Positions 44,741 to 52,381 of a stretch of DNA of 64,000 nucleotides are shown piece by piece. The DNA lies in assembly GCA_016707895.1 (NCBI GenBank), contig JADJGV010000014.1, positions 124,001 to 188,000 on the forward strand. Reading direction: 5' to 3'. This DNA is from Myxococcales bacterium. GTDB taxonomy: Bacteria > Myxococcota_A > Polyangia > Haliangiales > Haliangiaceae. Within the stretch, counting starts at the first letter, position 1; each line of letters begins with the position of its first letter. The notes under the pieces were generated by a model. The model saw only the letters and a list, made by a program, of their open reading frames with translations. It was not told where the DNA came from and searched no databases. The position numbers were made by a program, and so were the translations under genes.

Positions 44741-44977
44741 ATGAGCACGTACGTCGAGACCTGGAAGAGCATCGCATCGACCCTCGGCCGCTCGGAGCGC
44801 TGGTGCCGCTACATGGCCCAGCGCGACGCGGACCCGCTGCCCATCTTCAAGGTGGGCGGGATCGTCCGCATGAACCTGCCCGACCTCGACGAGTGGCTGG
44901 GCCGGCAGCGCACCCGGTCGTTGGCCCGCCCGGTGGCCGAGGCCATCGGCTCGGCGCCCCTGAAGCTGATCGCGTAG
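44741..44977 (+). CDS. Small excisionase/MerR-like helix-turn-helix DNA-binding protein
   Basis: The ATG at 44741 has GAGGAA about 5 nt upstream. The 78-residue product fits the helix-turn-helix type 17 / excisionase family: WKSIASTLGRSERWCRYMAQR forms the helix-turn-helix, and the wing and end (FKVGGIVRMNLPDLDEWLGRQ) match the usual G-G-x-x-R...DLDEWL pattern. No integrase or phage gene is nearby, so it is probably a chromosomal regulator. It precedes the HAD gene by 33 nt, but that gene has its own promoter-like hexamer. Confidence 0.8.
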   Translation: MSTYVETWKSIASTLGRSERWCRYMAQRDADPLPIFKVGGIVRMNLPDLDEWLGRQRTRSLARPVAEAIGSAPLKLIA

Positions 44978-44996
44978 AGGGCGGGAGGGGCTGTGC

Positions 44997-45002
44997 TATA
45001 GA
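44997..45002 (+). promoter_or_regulatory. -10 hexamer TATAGA, leaderless start
   Basis: TATAGA ends 8 nt before the ATG at 45011, and the intervening sequence contains no SD. Confidence 0.5.
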
Positions 45003-45010
45003 GCGCCGCC

Positions 45011-45790
45011 ATGGCGCTGCCCCTAGCCGATCTGCGCGGTCCGATCCGCGCGCTGTTCTCCGACATCGACGGGACGCTCACCACCGCGGGCCGGATCGAG
45101 GCCGCCACCTACACCGCCCTCGAGCGGCTCGGGGACGCCGGGGTGCCGGTGGTCCTGGTGACCGGCCGGCCGGCCGGCTGGGGCCAGGCGTTCATGAGCG
45201 TCGCCGGCGTGGCGGCGGTGGTGACCGAGAACGGCGGCGTCACCTGGGTCCGCGAGGGCAAGCGCCTGAGCCGCCTGTACGGCGTGCCGGCCAACTCGCT
45301 GCCCGAGTGGCGGCGGCGCATGCTCGAGACCTACGCCGAGGTCGCGGCCAAGGTGCCGGGCGCGCGGCTGTCGACCGACTCCAAGTACCGCGAGGTCGAC
45401 CTGGCGATCGACTGGAACGAGGAGGCGTCGCTGTCGGCGGCCGACGCCGACAACGTCGTGGCGATGATCCGCAAGGCCGGGTTCACCGCGTCGCGCTCGA
45501 GCGTCCACGTCAACTTCGGGCCGCCGCACTTCGACAAGCTGTCGGCGTGCGTCACGGTCATCCGCCAGGTGCTCAAGGGCGACGGCAACGACCTCGACGG
45601 CTACGCCTTCGTCGGCGACGCGCTCAACGACGCGCCGATGTTCGGCGGCTTCCCCAAGTCGATCGGCGTGGCCAACGTCCGCGCGTGGTGGGACGAGCTG
45701 TCGTTCAAGCCGGCCTACCTCAGCGAGGCCGCCGAGGGCGCCGGCCTGCGCGAGGTGGTCGAGCACGTGCTCAAGGTCGCGAAGGGCTGA
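45011..45790 (+). CDS. HAD-superfamily phosphatase (Cof / sucrose-phosphate or mannosylphosphoglycerate phosphatase-like)
   Basis: The 259-residue product has HAD motif I DIDGT (Asp18 nucleophile, Asp20 acid/base), motif II in VVLVTGRP, a C2-type cap, the conserved Lys in HFDKLSACV, and motif IV AFVGDALNDAPMF. This is the HAD-IIB subfamily, which removes phosphate from sugar phosphates. The strong cap and VTENGG motif recall mannosyl-3-phosphoglycerate phosphatase, but no partner synthase is nearby and the substrate cannot be assigned. It converges on the REC-PilZ-STAS gene with 18 nt between stops. Confidence 0.88.
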   Translation: MALPLADLRGPIRALFSDIDGTLTTAGRIEAATYTALERLGDAGVPVVLVTGRPAGWGQAFMSVAGVAAVVTENGGVTWVREGKRLSRLYGVPANSLPEWRRRMLETYAEVAAKVPGARLSTDSKYREVDLAIDWNEEASLSAADADNVVAMIRKAGFTASRSSVHVNFGPPHFDKLSACVTVIRQVLKGDGNDLDGYAFVGDALNDAPMFGGFPKSIGVANVRAWWDELSFKPAYLSEAAEGAGLREVVEHVLKVAKG

Positions 45791-45808
45791 GCGCCAGCGG
45801 GCGCGTGG

Positions 45809-46963
45809 CTACATCGCGAGGAACGCGAAGTAGCGGTCGGGCAGGTCGTCGAGGTCGCTGGGCGCGCCGCAGCGCGCGCACGCCAGCTGGGGCGCGACCA
45901 GCCGGTCGCCGTCCTTGGCGATCGCGCCGACCTCGAGCAGCCGCTCGTCGTCGTAGCCGCACGCCTCGCAGTAGTACGGCGCCGCGAACGAGCGGACGGT
46001 GCCGCCGGCCAGCACCAGCGGCACCATCGCGGCCTGGCTGATGAACGCGGTCGAGCAGTGGCGGAACGACAGCCGCGCGCCGGCCACCTGGCCCAGGAGC
46101 TCGCACCACGCGCGCACGCCGGCCGAGCTGATGTAGCGGACCGCCGCGAGGTCGAACGAGATCGTCCCGACCCCGACCAGCCGCGCCGCCAGCGCGTCGA
46201 ACCGCGTCATCTCGGTGAAGTCGCCGTGCATGCACACCAGCGCGGCGCCGTCGTCGGCCAGCTCGAGATCGAACAGCGCCACCTGCTCGAGCAACAGCCG
46301 GGTGCGCAGCGGCGGCTCGCCCTCCCAGGCCAGCCCCGCAGCGTGGCTGCCTGGCTCGGCCGGCACCGGCCGGCACCACATCACGCGCGCGCTGGGCAGC
46401 GGGCCGTCATCGACCCCGGCCCGCAGCCGCAGGCTGACCACGCCGCCCACCGCCAGCGGCGCGGCCAGCCGCAGGCCGATGCCGCCGGCGCCGACGTTGG
46501 TGACGTGGGCCGCCGCGCCGGCGTCGACCAGCTCGACCGCGAGGTTGGTCGCGACCCGGCGATCGCGGCGCACCGGCACTGGCGACATCCGCGACAGGTG
46601 GGTGCAGAAGTCGTCGAACGACACCGGCGGCGCCAGCACCTCGTCGCAGCCCGACGCCGCCAACGCCAGCGTCGCGGCGCGATCGAGGCCGCCAGGCGCG
46701 ACCACCACCGCCACCCGCACCGCGGCCAGCGCCGGATCGTCCTTGATCGCGCGGCACGCGGCGTAGCCGTCGCCGCCGGCCAGCTCGGCGTCGACGATCA
46801 CGATCGCCGGCGGCGCCGCGCGCACCGCCGCGAGCAGCGCGTCGTGGTCGGCGACGATCTGCCAGGTCACCCCGGCCCGCGCCAGCGGCGGCTGGGTCAG
46901 GTGGCGGAAGACCTCGACGTTGTTGGTCGCGACGACGCGGACCTCGTCGGTCATGGCGGGCAT
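45809..46963 (-). CDS. REC-PilZ-STAS multidomain regulator with C-terminal zinc ribbon
   Basis: The 384-residue product combines four parts. A REC domain (about 5-120) has Asp58 in VIVDAELAGGDG, but the usual N-terminal acidic pair is weak (RVVATNN), so it may be a pseudo-receiver. A PilZ-like domain (about 130-235) has RRDRRVATNLAVELVD and GAGGIGLRL near the RxxxR and (D/N)xSxxG positions for c-di-GMP. A STAS-like domain (about 240-325) has ISFDLAAVRYISSAGVRAW. A zinc ribbon (YCEACGYD and ACARCGAP) precedes the end. A start at 46954 is equally likely because the TAGCAT hexamer is 7 nt before it and overlaps the earlier ATG. It probably links c-di-GMP to anti-sigma-type or motility control. 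Confidence 0.82.
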   Translation of the reverse strand: MPAMTDEVRVVATNNVEVFRHLTQPPLARAGVTWQIVADHDALLAAVRAAPPAIVIVDAELAGGDGYAACRAIKDDPALAAVRVAVVVAPGGLDRAATLALAASGCDEVLAPPVSFDDFCTHLSRMSPVPVRRDRRVATNLAVELVDAGAAAHVTNVGAGGIGLRLAAPLAVGGVVSLRLRAGVDDGPLPSARVMWCRPVPAEPGSHAAGLAWEGEPPLRTRLLLEQVALFDLELADDGAALVCMHGDFTEMTRFDALAARLVGVGTISFDLAAVRYISSAGVRAWCELLGQVAGARLSFRHCSTAFISQAAMVPLVLAGGTVRSFAAPYYCEACGYDDERLLEVGAIAKDGDRLVAPQLACARCGAPSDLDDLPDRYFAFLAM

Positions 46964-46967
46964 GCTA
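46962..46967 (-). promoter_or_regulatory. -10 hexamer TAGCAT, leaderless start
   Basis: TAGCAT on the minus strand ends 7 nt before the ATG at 46954. The preceding ATG at 46963 overlaps the hexamer and would not be transcribed from this promoter. Confidence 0.45.
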
Positions 46968-47012
46968 CCACCGCCGCGGGGCCGGGGCGCCGATCGACCC
47001 TGGCAGTAGTGC

Positions 47013-47018
47013 TAGGCT
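47013..47018 (+). promoter_or_regulatory. -10 hexamer TAGGCT, leaderless start
   Basis: TAGGCT ends 6 nt before the GTG at 47025. The same hexamer and spacing recur before 49674 and 53249. Confidence 0.6.
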
Positions 47019-47024
47019 GGCGCC

Positions 47025-47987
47025 GTGTCGCTGTTTGCCGAGGTGCTGCGCGCGCTCGACGCCGGACGGCCGATCGCGCTGGCCACGGTGGTCGCCGCCG
47101 GCGGCTCGACCCCGCGCCACGTCGGCGCGCGGATGGCGGTGTTCGCCGACGGCACCGCCCACGACACGATCGGCGGCGGGCGGATCGAGCTGGCGGTGAC
47201 CCAGGCCGGGCAGGCGGTGGCGGCCGGCGCGCCGGCGACCCGGGTCCGCCACCACCTGGTGCGCGATCTGGCGATGTGCTGCGGCGGCTGGATGGACGTC
47301 GTCGTGGCGCCGGCCGCGCCCGATCGCGACGTGCTGGCCGCGGTGGTGGCGGCGATCGCCGAGCGCGCGCCGGTGACGCTCACCACCGCGCTGGCCGACG
47401 GCCGGCTGGGGCTGGCCGCGGCCGACCCCGCCGACGGCGCCGGGCCGCGGGTGGTCGACGAGGTGCTGCGCGAGCGGATCGGCGGCGTGCCGCGGGCCAT
47501 CGTCTTCGGCGCCGGCCACGTCGGCCGGGCGCTGACGCCGCTCTTGGCCGGGCTCGGCTTCGAGGTGATCGTCTGCGACGACGACGACACCGGCGCGCTG
47601 GCCGCGCCGATCGCCGGCGCCGCGCGCACCGTCGACTCGTTCGCGGCGGCCGACGTCGAGCGCGCGCTGGGCGGGCTGGGCGCCGACGACCACGCCTTCG
47701 TCGTCACCCGCGACCACGCGGTCGACGAGCAGCTGATGCTCGAGTTGATGCCGCGGCCGCTGGCGTACCTCGGCATGATCGGCTCGCGCGGCAAGGTCGG
47801 GCGCTTCCAGAAGCGGCTGGCGATGCGCGGCATCGCGCCCGAGGCGTGGCGCGCGGTGCACGCGCCGATCGGCCTCGACCTCGGCGCCGAGACGCCGGCG
47901 GAGATCGCGGTGGCGATCGCCGCCGAGCTGGTGGTGTGGCGGCGGCGCGGCCGGGCGGCGGCGCCGGGCTGGGAGCCGCGGCCGTGA
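47025..47987 (+). CDS. XdhC/CoxI-family molybdenum hydroxylase maturation protein
   Basis: The 320-residue product has the N-terminal XdhC region with VVAAGGSTPRHVGARM and IGGGRIE, the Cys pair in LAMCCGGWMDV, and a C-terminal Rossmann domain with VFGAGHVGRAL and MIGSRGKVGRF. It ends with HAPIGLDLGAETPAEIAVAIAAEL. XdhC proteins bind the molybdenum cofactor, promote its sulfuration and insert it into xanthine dehydrogenase-like enzymes. No such enzyme is encoded in the window. The stop overlaps the MocA-like gene (GTGA). Confidence 0.92.
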   Translation: MSLFAEVLRALDAGRPIALATVVAAGGSTPRHVGARMAVFADGTAHDTIGGGRIELAVTQAGQAVAAGAPATRVRHHLVRDLAMCCGGWMDVVVAPAAPDRDVLAAVVAAIAERAPVTLTTALADGRLGLAAADPADGAGPRVVDEVLRERIGGVPRAIVFGAGHVGRALTPLLAGLGFEVIVCDDDDTGALAAPIAGAARTVDSFAAADVERALGGLGADDHAFVVTRDHAVDEQLMLELMPRPLAYLGMIGSRGKVGRFQKRLAMRGIAPEAWRAVHAPIGLDLGAETPAEIAVAIAAELVVWRRRGRAAAPGWEPRP

Positions 47988-48556
47988 GGCTGGGCGCCGT
48001 GGTGCTGGCGGCGGGCGCGGGCGCGCGGCTCGGCGGCGTGGCCAAGGCGCTCTTGCCGATCGGCGCCGAGCGCTTCCTCGATCGGGTGCTGGCCACCGCC
48101 GGCGCCGTCGGCGTCGCGCCACCCGACGCGATCGTCGTCGTCGGGCCGCCGTTCGCCGCCGAGGTGGCCGCGGCGGCCGCCGCCGGCGGCGCGACGGTGG
48201 TGGTCAACCCCGACCCCGCGCGCGGCATGGCCAGCTCGGTCGGGCTGGGGTTCGCGGCGCTGCCGGCGGCGATCGACGCCGCGTTCCTGTGGCCGGTCGA
48301 TCACCCGCGGGTGTCCGCGGCGACCTTGCGCGCGCTGATCGCCCGCGGCGGCGGCGTGCCGGCGTACCGCGGGCGCGGCGGCCACCCGCCGCTGGTCGCG
48401 CGCGCGCTGATCGCCGCGCTGGCGGCGGCGACGGGGCACCCCGACGGCGCCCGCGGCGTGCTGCGCGGTCGGCTCGCGGCGGTCGAGGTCGACGATCCCG
48501 GCGTGGTGCGCGACGTCGACGTGCCTGGAGATCTGGAGCTGGCGTGCGGCGCCTGA
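47984..48556 (+). CDS. MocA/MobA-like molybdopterin nucleotidyltransferase
   Basis: The GTG at 47984 overlaps the xdhC-like stop. The 190-residue product has the nucleotidyltransferase start LGAVVLAAGAGARLGGVAKALLP (G-x-x-x-R-x-G-x-x-K pattern) and VNPDPARGMASSVGLG, then LWPVDHP with the metal-binding Asp. The family transfers CMP or GMP to molybdopterin, giving the cytosine-dinucleotide form used by molybdenum hydroxylases. Coupling with XdhC is consistent with that role. Confidence 0.88.
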   Translation: MRLGAVVLAAGAGARLGGVAKALLPIGAERFLDRVLATAGAVGVAPPDAIVVVGPPFAAEVAAAAAAGGATVVVNPDPARGMASSVGLGFAALPAAIDAAFLWPVDHPRVSAATLRALIARGGGVPAYRGRGGHPPLVARALIAALAAATGHPDGARGVLRGRLAAVEVDDPGVVRDVDVPGDLELACGA

Positions 48557-49587
48557 GCCTGATCGCCGCGGTGGCGCTGGCGGGGTGCCCGGCGGCGGCG
48601 CCGTCGCGCACCACCGAGCTGCGCGATCCCGCGGTCAGCGATCGCGACGATGGCCGCGGCCGGCTGGCGCGCGAGCTCGAGACCGAGGTGCGCGCCAGCT
48701 ACCAGCGGCCCGGCCTCGACGCGGCGGCGGCGGCCGCGATCATCGATCCCGCGGTCGGGCTGGCGGCGATCGGCGTCGGCCCGAGCGACCTGGTGGTCGG
48801 CCCGGTCGCCAGCGGCCGGTGGCCGGTGACCGCGGTGGCCGGGCGCCCGACGACGGTGGTGTCGCGCGCGCTCGAGGTCCACGTCGCCGACGACGAGTCG
48901 CTGGGCTGGGCCTACGACGAGGCCACGCTCGAGCTGCCGATGTGCGGCCGGGTCGCGGCGATCCCGCTGCGGGTCTTCCAGGTCTACGCCCGCGACGCCG
49001 ACCGCTGGACGCTGGTGGCCGAGCACGTCGCCTACGCCCAGGCGATGGGCCGCTGGCTCGACGCCGCGGTGCGCGCCGACGGCAGCAAGCTGCCCGACGC
49101 GGTCGAGCAGCAGCCCGACGCGGTGGCGGCGCGCGACGTGATCGCGATGGCGATCTCGCCCGACGGCGATCGCGCCGCGACCTGGGACGACGCGGCCGAC
49201 GCGCTCGCGGTGTGGCCCGATCCGCTGCAGGTGCTGCGCGGCGGCGCGACCCGCCTGGGGCCGAGCCTGGCGGCCAGCCTCGAGGCCACCGCGGTGTCGG
49301 TCGACGGCATCCGGCTGGCGCTGGGCCCGACCCGGCAGACCGCGTTCGCGTCGACGACGCTGCTGGCCCGCACCGTGCGCGCCGACGGCGGCGGCGAGCG
49401 CGCGGTCGACGTGCGGCTGCGCGCGACGTTCGTCCTCGAACACGGCGCCGGCGAGGCCAGCCCGTGGCGGGTGCGGGCGGCGATGGTGTCGGTGCCGATC
49501 ACCGCCGGCGCGCTGGTCGGGCGCACCGTCGGCATGTCGGCGACGATGTCCCAGGACGGCGTCGCCACCGTGTCGTGCCCGCAATAG
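48544..49587 (+). CDS. Lipoprotein with SnoaL-like domain, unknown function
   Basis: The GTG at 48544 overlaps the MocA-like gene by 13 nt. The 347-residue product has a perfect lipobox (VALAGC). Two similar halves end in SnoaL/DUF4440-type folds: an SWAYDEATLELP/VFQVYARDADRWTLVAEH half and a VDVRLRATFVLEH/SPWRVRAAMVSVPI half. Such folds bind small molecules or act as accessory domains. I cannot assign a function. The coupling to the molybdenum-maturation genes may be fortuitous. Confidence 0.72.
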   Translation: MRRLSLIAAVALAGCPAAAPSRTTELRDPAVSDRDDGRGRLARELETEVRASYQRPGLDAAAAAAIIDPAVGLAAIGVGPSDLVVGPVASGRWPVTAVAGRPTTVVSRALEVHVADDESLGWAYDEATLELPMCGRVAAIPLRVFQVYARDADRWTLVAEHVAYAQAMGRWLDAAVRADGSKLPDAVEQQPDAVAARDVIAMAISPDGDRAATWDDAADALAVWPDPLQVLRGGATRLGPSLAASLEATAVSVDGIRLALGPTRQTAFASTTLLARTVRADGGGERAVDVRLRATFVLEHGAGEASPWRVRAAMVSVPITAGALVGRTVGMSATMSQDGVATVSCPQ

Positions 49588-49661
49588 CCGAGCGCCAGCG
49601 AGGCTACCCTCGGGGCCTTGGAGGTCTCTCGCGGCGTCTCCCGCGGCCAGCGACGATCGAG

Positions 49662-49667
49662 TAGGCT
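49662..49667 (+). promoter_or_regulatory. -10 hexamer TAGGCT, leaderless start
   Basis: TAGGCT ends 6 nt before the ATG at 49674; no SD precedes the start. Confidence 0.6.
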
Positions 49668-49673
49668 CCGCGG

Positions 49674-50630
49674 ATGAAGTCCGTGTTCGTGGGCGCGCTG
49701 GCCGCGACCCTGTGGGCCTGTGGCAGCGACGACGGCGGCGGCGTGACGGTGATCGACGCGCCGGCGCCCGACGCGCAGGTCGAGGTCGACGCGGCGATCG
49801 ACGCGCCGGTGCCGCTCGACGCCACCGCGGCGTGCGCGACGCCCGACGACTGCGCGTGGATCGACGACGAGCTGCGGACGATCGTCGCGGTGCTGTCGGG
49901 CGCGCAGCCGACGCCGACCGGCGTGACGTTCAACCGGCGGGCGTCGGTCAGCGAGCGCGCCGGCGTCCGCGCGTACCTCACCGGCGAGCTCACCCGGCTG
50001 GGGCTGACCGTCGAGGCGCGTGCCTACAACACCGGCACCAACCTGGTGGTGCACCTGGCGCCCACCACCGGCGCCGACGGCGGCCCGCCGCTGGTCGTCG
50101 GCGGTCACTTCGACGGCGTCTCGGCCAGCCCGGCCGCCGCCGACAACGCCACCGGCGCCGCGGTCGCGGTGGTCGCGGCCGGCTACCTGGCCGGCCGGCC
50201 GCGCGCGGTGCCGATCGAGATCGTGCTGTTCGATCAAGAGGAGGCCGGGCTGATCGGCAGCGAGGCCTACGTCCAGGCCCGGGCCAGCGCGCCGATCCAC
50301 AGCATGCACAACTTCGACATGATCAGCTTCGACGGCGACGCCGATCGCGCGGTCGAGCTGTGGTCGCCGGCGCCGGCGCTCGAGGCGCTCTACCGCACCC
50401 ACGCCATGCAGCGGGGCATCCCGATCCAGGCGGTCACGTTCGCGCTGTCCGATCACCAGTCGTTCGTCGATCGCGGCCTGCCCGCGGTCGGCGTGTCCGA
50501 GGAGTTCGTCGGCGGCGATCACACGCCGCACTACCACCGCGCCACCGACACGCTCGACAAGATCGACTTCACGTACCTCGGGCGCGTGGCGCGGCTCGGG
50601 CTGGCGGTCATCGAGGACGACGCGAACTGA
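49674..50630 (+). CDS. M28-family zinc aminopeptidase lipoprotein
   Basis: The 318-residue product has a lipoprotein signal (lipobox LWAC, Cys16) and an Asp/Ala-rich linker. The M28 catalytic domain carries the metal ligands and catalytic residues: His145 in GGHFDG, Asp157 in DNATG, the DQEEAGLIGS segment with the general-base Glu, the DMISFDGD Asp, and the final His in HYHRATDTLDKID. It should cleave N-terminal residues from peptides at the cell surface. The gene is monocistronic and is followed after 7 nt by twin-hairpin copy B. Confidence 0.92.
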   Translation: MKSVFVGALAATLWACGSDDGGGVTVIDAPAPDAQVEVDAAIDAPVPLDATAACATPDDCAWIDDELRTIVAVLSGAQPTPTGVTFNRRASVSERAGVRAYLTGELTRLGLTVEARAYNTGTNLVVHLAPTTGADGGPPLVVGGHFDGVSASPAAADNATGAAVAVVAAGYLAGRPRAVPIEIVLFDQEEAGLIGSEAYVQARASAPIHSMHNFDMISFDGDADRAVELWSPAPALEALYRTHAMQRGIPIQAVTFALSDHQSFVDRGLPAVGVSEEFVGGDHTPHYHRATDTLDKIDFTYLGRVARLGLAVIEDDAN

Positions 50631-50636
50631 ACTACC

Positions 50637-50707
50637 AGGAAGGATTGTCGACAAACCTTCCCCCGCGGGGTCATGCCCCCGCGGGTCCCCCTTCCGATAC
50701 GCGAGAG
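50637..50707 (-). repeat. Twin-hairpin intergenic element, copy B
   Basis: In the direction of the M28 gene transcript the order is hairpin 2 (GGAAGGATT, loop GTCGAC, AAACCTTCC; 50638-50661), then hairpin 1 (CCCGCGGGG, loop TCATGC, CCCCGCGGG; 50662-50685), then the conserved flank CCTTCCGATACGCGAGA. It begins 7 nt after the stop. Relative to copies A, C and D it is inverted. Confidence 0.85.
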
Positions 50708-50727
50708 CCCGCGAGCGCGGGGTTGGC

Positions 50728-51129
50728 GTGATTCCGAACAGAGTCCTCGACCGCGCGAGCCTCGCCCGCGCGGTTGGCGTGGTCCCGCGGATCGTGCAGC
50801 GTTGTGCAAAGGCGGGACATCGCGCGAGCGGAGGCGGCGTGCGACCTGGGCGGCTCGGCGTGCGAGGCGACAGCTGCACGCTGGCGTGCGCGATGGAGTC
50901 GACCTGCACCGGCACCTGCGGCGACTCGTGCAGCGTCGACTGCACCAGCGGCGCCACCTGCGAGATGACCGTCGGCGCCAGCAGCAGCATCTCGTGCGGC
51001 AGCGGGTCGACCTGCGAGATCCGCTGCGACGGCTCGTGCTCGATGTCGTGCGCCGCCGACGCTACCTGCAAGCTCGCGTGCGGCACCGGCGCGCTGCAGC
51101 CGGTCACCGCGACCGGCAGCTGCCCGTAG
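50728..51129 (+). pseudogene. Cys-rich repeat protein remnant (5' end lost or start unclear)
   Basis: The open frame could start at GTG 50728 (133 residues), but the first 45 residues look non-coding and there is no signal peptide, SD or -10 hexamer. From about 50868 on it encodes a regular Cys pattern: DSCTLACAMESTC, GTCGDSCSVDC, GATCEM, GSTCEIRCDGSCSMSC and ADATCKLAC, with Cys every 3-5 residues. Such repeats occur in exported myxobacterial proteins behind a signal peptide. Here the upstream part is replaced by repeat B and a diverged duplication (TTGGCGTG at about 50722 and again at 50775). I read it as a 5'-truncated gene. The remaining 51130-51210 stretch holds nothing else. Confidence 0.4.
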
Positions 51130-51210
51130 GTCGCGTTCAGCGCTCGTCGGTGTGTCCAGGAACACAGCGCGTGTAAGTCTTTCGGCCGAGCACCGACCCA
51201 TGCGCCAGGC

Positions 51211-51281
51211 GTTTCGCGTCTTGGGAGGGGGCCCCGTCGGGGCATGACCCGACGGGGGAGGGCGTGGCGACACGCCCTCCT
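51211..51281 (+). repeat. Twin-hairpin intergenic element, copy D
   Basis: Hairpin 1 has arms CCCCGTCGGG (51232-51241) and CCCGACGGGG (51248-51257) around GCATGA. Hairpin 2 has arms GGAGGGCGTG (51257-51266) and CACGCCCTCC (51271-51280) around GCGA. Both stems differ from copies A-C at several positions, yet every change is matched on the opposite arm. The element ends 6 nt from the stop of the minus-strand panE-like gene. Confidence 0.88.
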
Positions 51282-51286
51282 GGAAC

Positions 51287-52333
51287 TCAGCGCGTCTCGT
51301 CGAACAGCCGGTCGAGCAGGGCGCGCGACGAGCGCGCCTCGCCGCGGGCGATGGCGTGGACCAGCGCGACGACCCGCTGGTTGACCGGCGCGGTCAGCCC
51401 GTGCAGCGCGGCGCGATCGACGACCTCGCCGTTCAGGAAGTCGACCGCCGGCGTGCGGCCGCGCTCGATCGCCGCGAGCATCGAGCTGCGCATCTTGCGG
51501 TAGCGCAGCCCCACCGCGAGCAAGAGCGCGTGCTTGGCGGTGAGCGCGGCCGAGCCGGCGGCGGTGCGCTCGGCGTCGGTGAGCGCGATCCACTCGAGGT
51601 CGAGCGTGCCGGCCACCTTCTCCAGCCGCACCCGCTCGGCGCGCGCCACCGCCACCACCTCGGTCATGATCTCGAGCGCCAGCCGGCGGTAGCGCCGCAC
51701 CCGCACCAGCGGGCCCAGGCGCTCGCCGGCGATCGTGCCCAGCGACGAGATCGCGCAGTTGAGCGCCAGCTTGCTCCAGCGCGCGCCGAGCAGGTTGTCG
51801 GTGACCACCGTCGGGCCGATCGCCTCGAGCAGCGCGGCGACCTTGCGGCAGGTGTCGTCGGGCGCGCCGGCCAGCCGCCCGATCGTGAAGCCGCCGGCGG
51901 CGGTGCGCTCGTAGTGGCCCGGGCTGGGCATCGACGCGCCCCACGCGACGATCGCGCCGATCACCCGCTCGGCGCCGACGATCCGCGCGATCCGCGGCTC
52001 GCACAGCCCGTTGGGCAGCACGACGCACACGCCGTCGGCGGTCAGCGCCGGCAACGCGGTGCGCGCCGCGTCCTCGATCTGCGGCGGCTGGGTCGCCAGG
52101 ATCACCACGTCGAAGCGCTCGTCGGGCGGCGGCGCCGGCACGAGGCGCAGCGGCACCACGCGGGTGTCGCCGTCGTCGGTGATCCGCGCGCCGCCGGCCG
52201 CCACCGCGTCGCGGATCGCGGCGTTGGTCGACACCGCGGTGACGTCGACCTCGGCCTCGGCCAGGTGGGCGGCGACGATGCCGCCGATGCCGCCGGCGCC
52301 GACGACGAGCACGCGCGGAGAGTCGGAAATCAT
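51287..52333 (-). CDS. Ketopantoate reductase family protein (PanE/ApbA-like)
   Basis: The ATG at 52333 places the NAD(P)-binding motif VLVVGAGGIGGIVAAHLAE near the N-terminus, and a CATGGT hexamer lies 7 nt before it; an ATG at 52345 is possible. The 348-residue product has the family features: VVILATQPPQIEDA, VVLPNGLCEPRIA, the catalytic Lys in ARWSKLALNCAISSLGTI, and the C-terminal helical domain with RTPAVDFLNGEVV. PanE reduces 2-dehydropantoate to pantoate for coenzyme A. Family members also act on other 2-oxo acids, so the pantothenate role is likely but not certain. Twin-hairpin copy D directly follows the stop. Confidence 0.88.
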   Translation of the reverse strand: MISDSPRVLVVGAGGIGGIVAAHLAEAEVDVTAVSTNAAIRDAVAAGGARITDDGDTRVVPLRLVPAPPPDERFDVVILATQPPQIEDAARTALPALTADGVCVVLPNGLCEPRIARIVGAERVIGAIVAWGASMPSPGHYERTAAGGFTIGRLAGAPDDTCRKVAALLEAIGPTVVTDNLLGARWSKLALNCAISSLGTIAGERLGPLVRVRRYRRLALEIMTEVVAVARAERVRLEKVAGTLDLEWIALTDAERTAAGSAALTAKHALLLAVGLRYRKMRSSMLAAIERGRTPAVDFLNGEVVDRAALHGLTAPVNQRVVALVHAIARGEARSSRALLDRLFDETR

Positions 52334-52368
52334 GGGGCCGACCATGCCACGACCGCGGCCGCCCGCGC

Positions 52369-52374
52369 GATACT
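52369..52374 (+). promoter_or_regulatory. Candidate -10 hexamer GATACT
   Basis: GATACT ends 7 nt before the GTG at 52382. It faces the divergent panE-like start, and the two starts are only 48 nt apart, so the promoters overlap. Confidence 0.4.
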
Positions 52375-52381
52375 GCCGGCC

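Noticed and set aside
44741..44977. An integrated prophage or genomic island marked by the excisionase-like gene
   Set aside because: No integrase, phage structural gene, tRNA or flanking direct repeats are found, and composition is like the surroundings.
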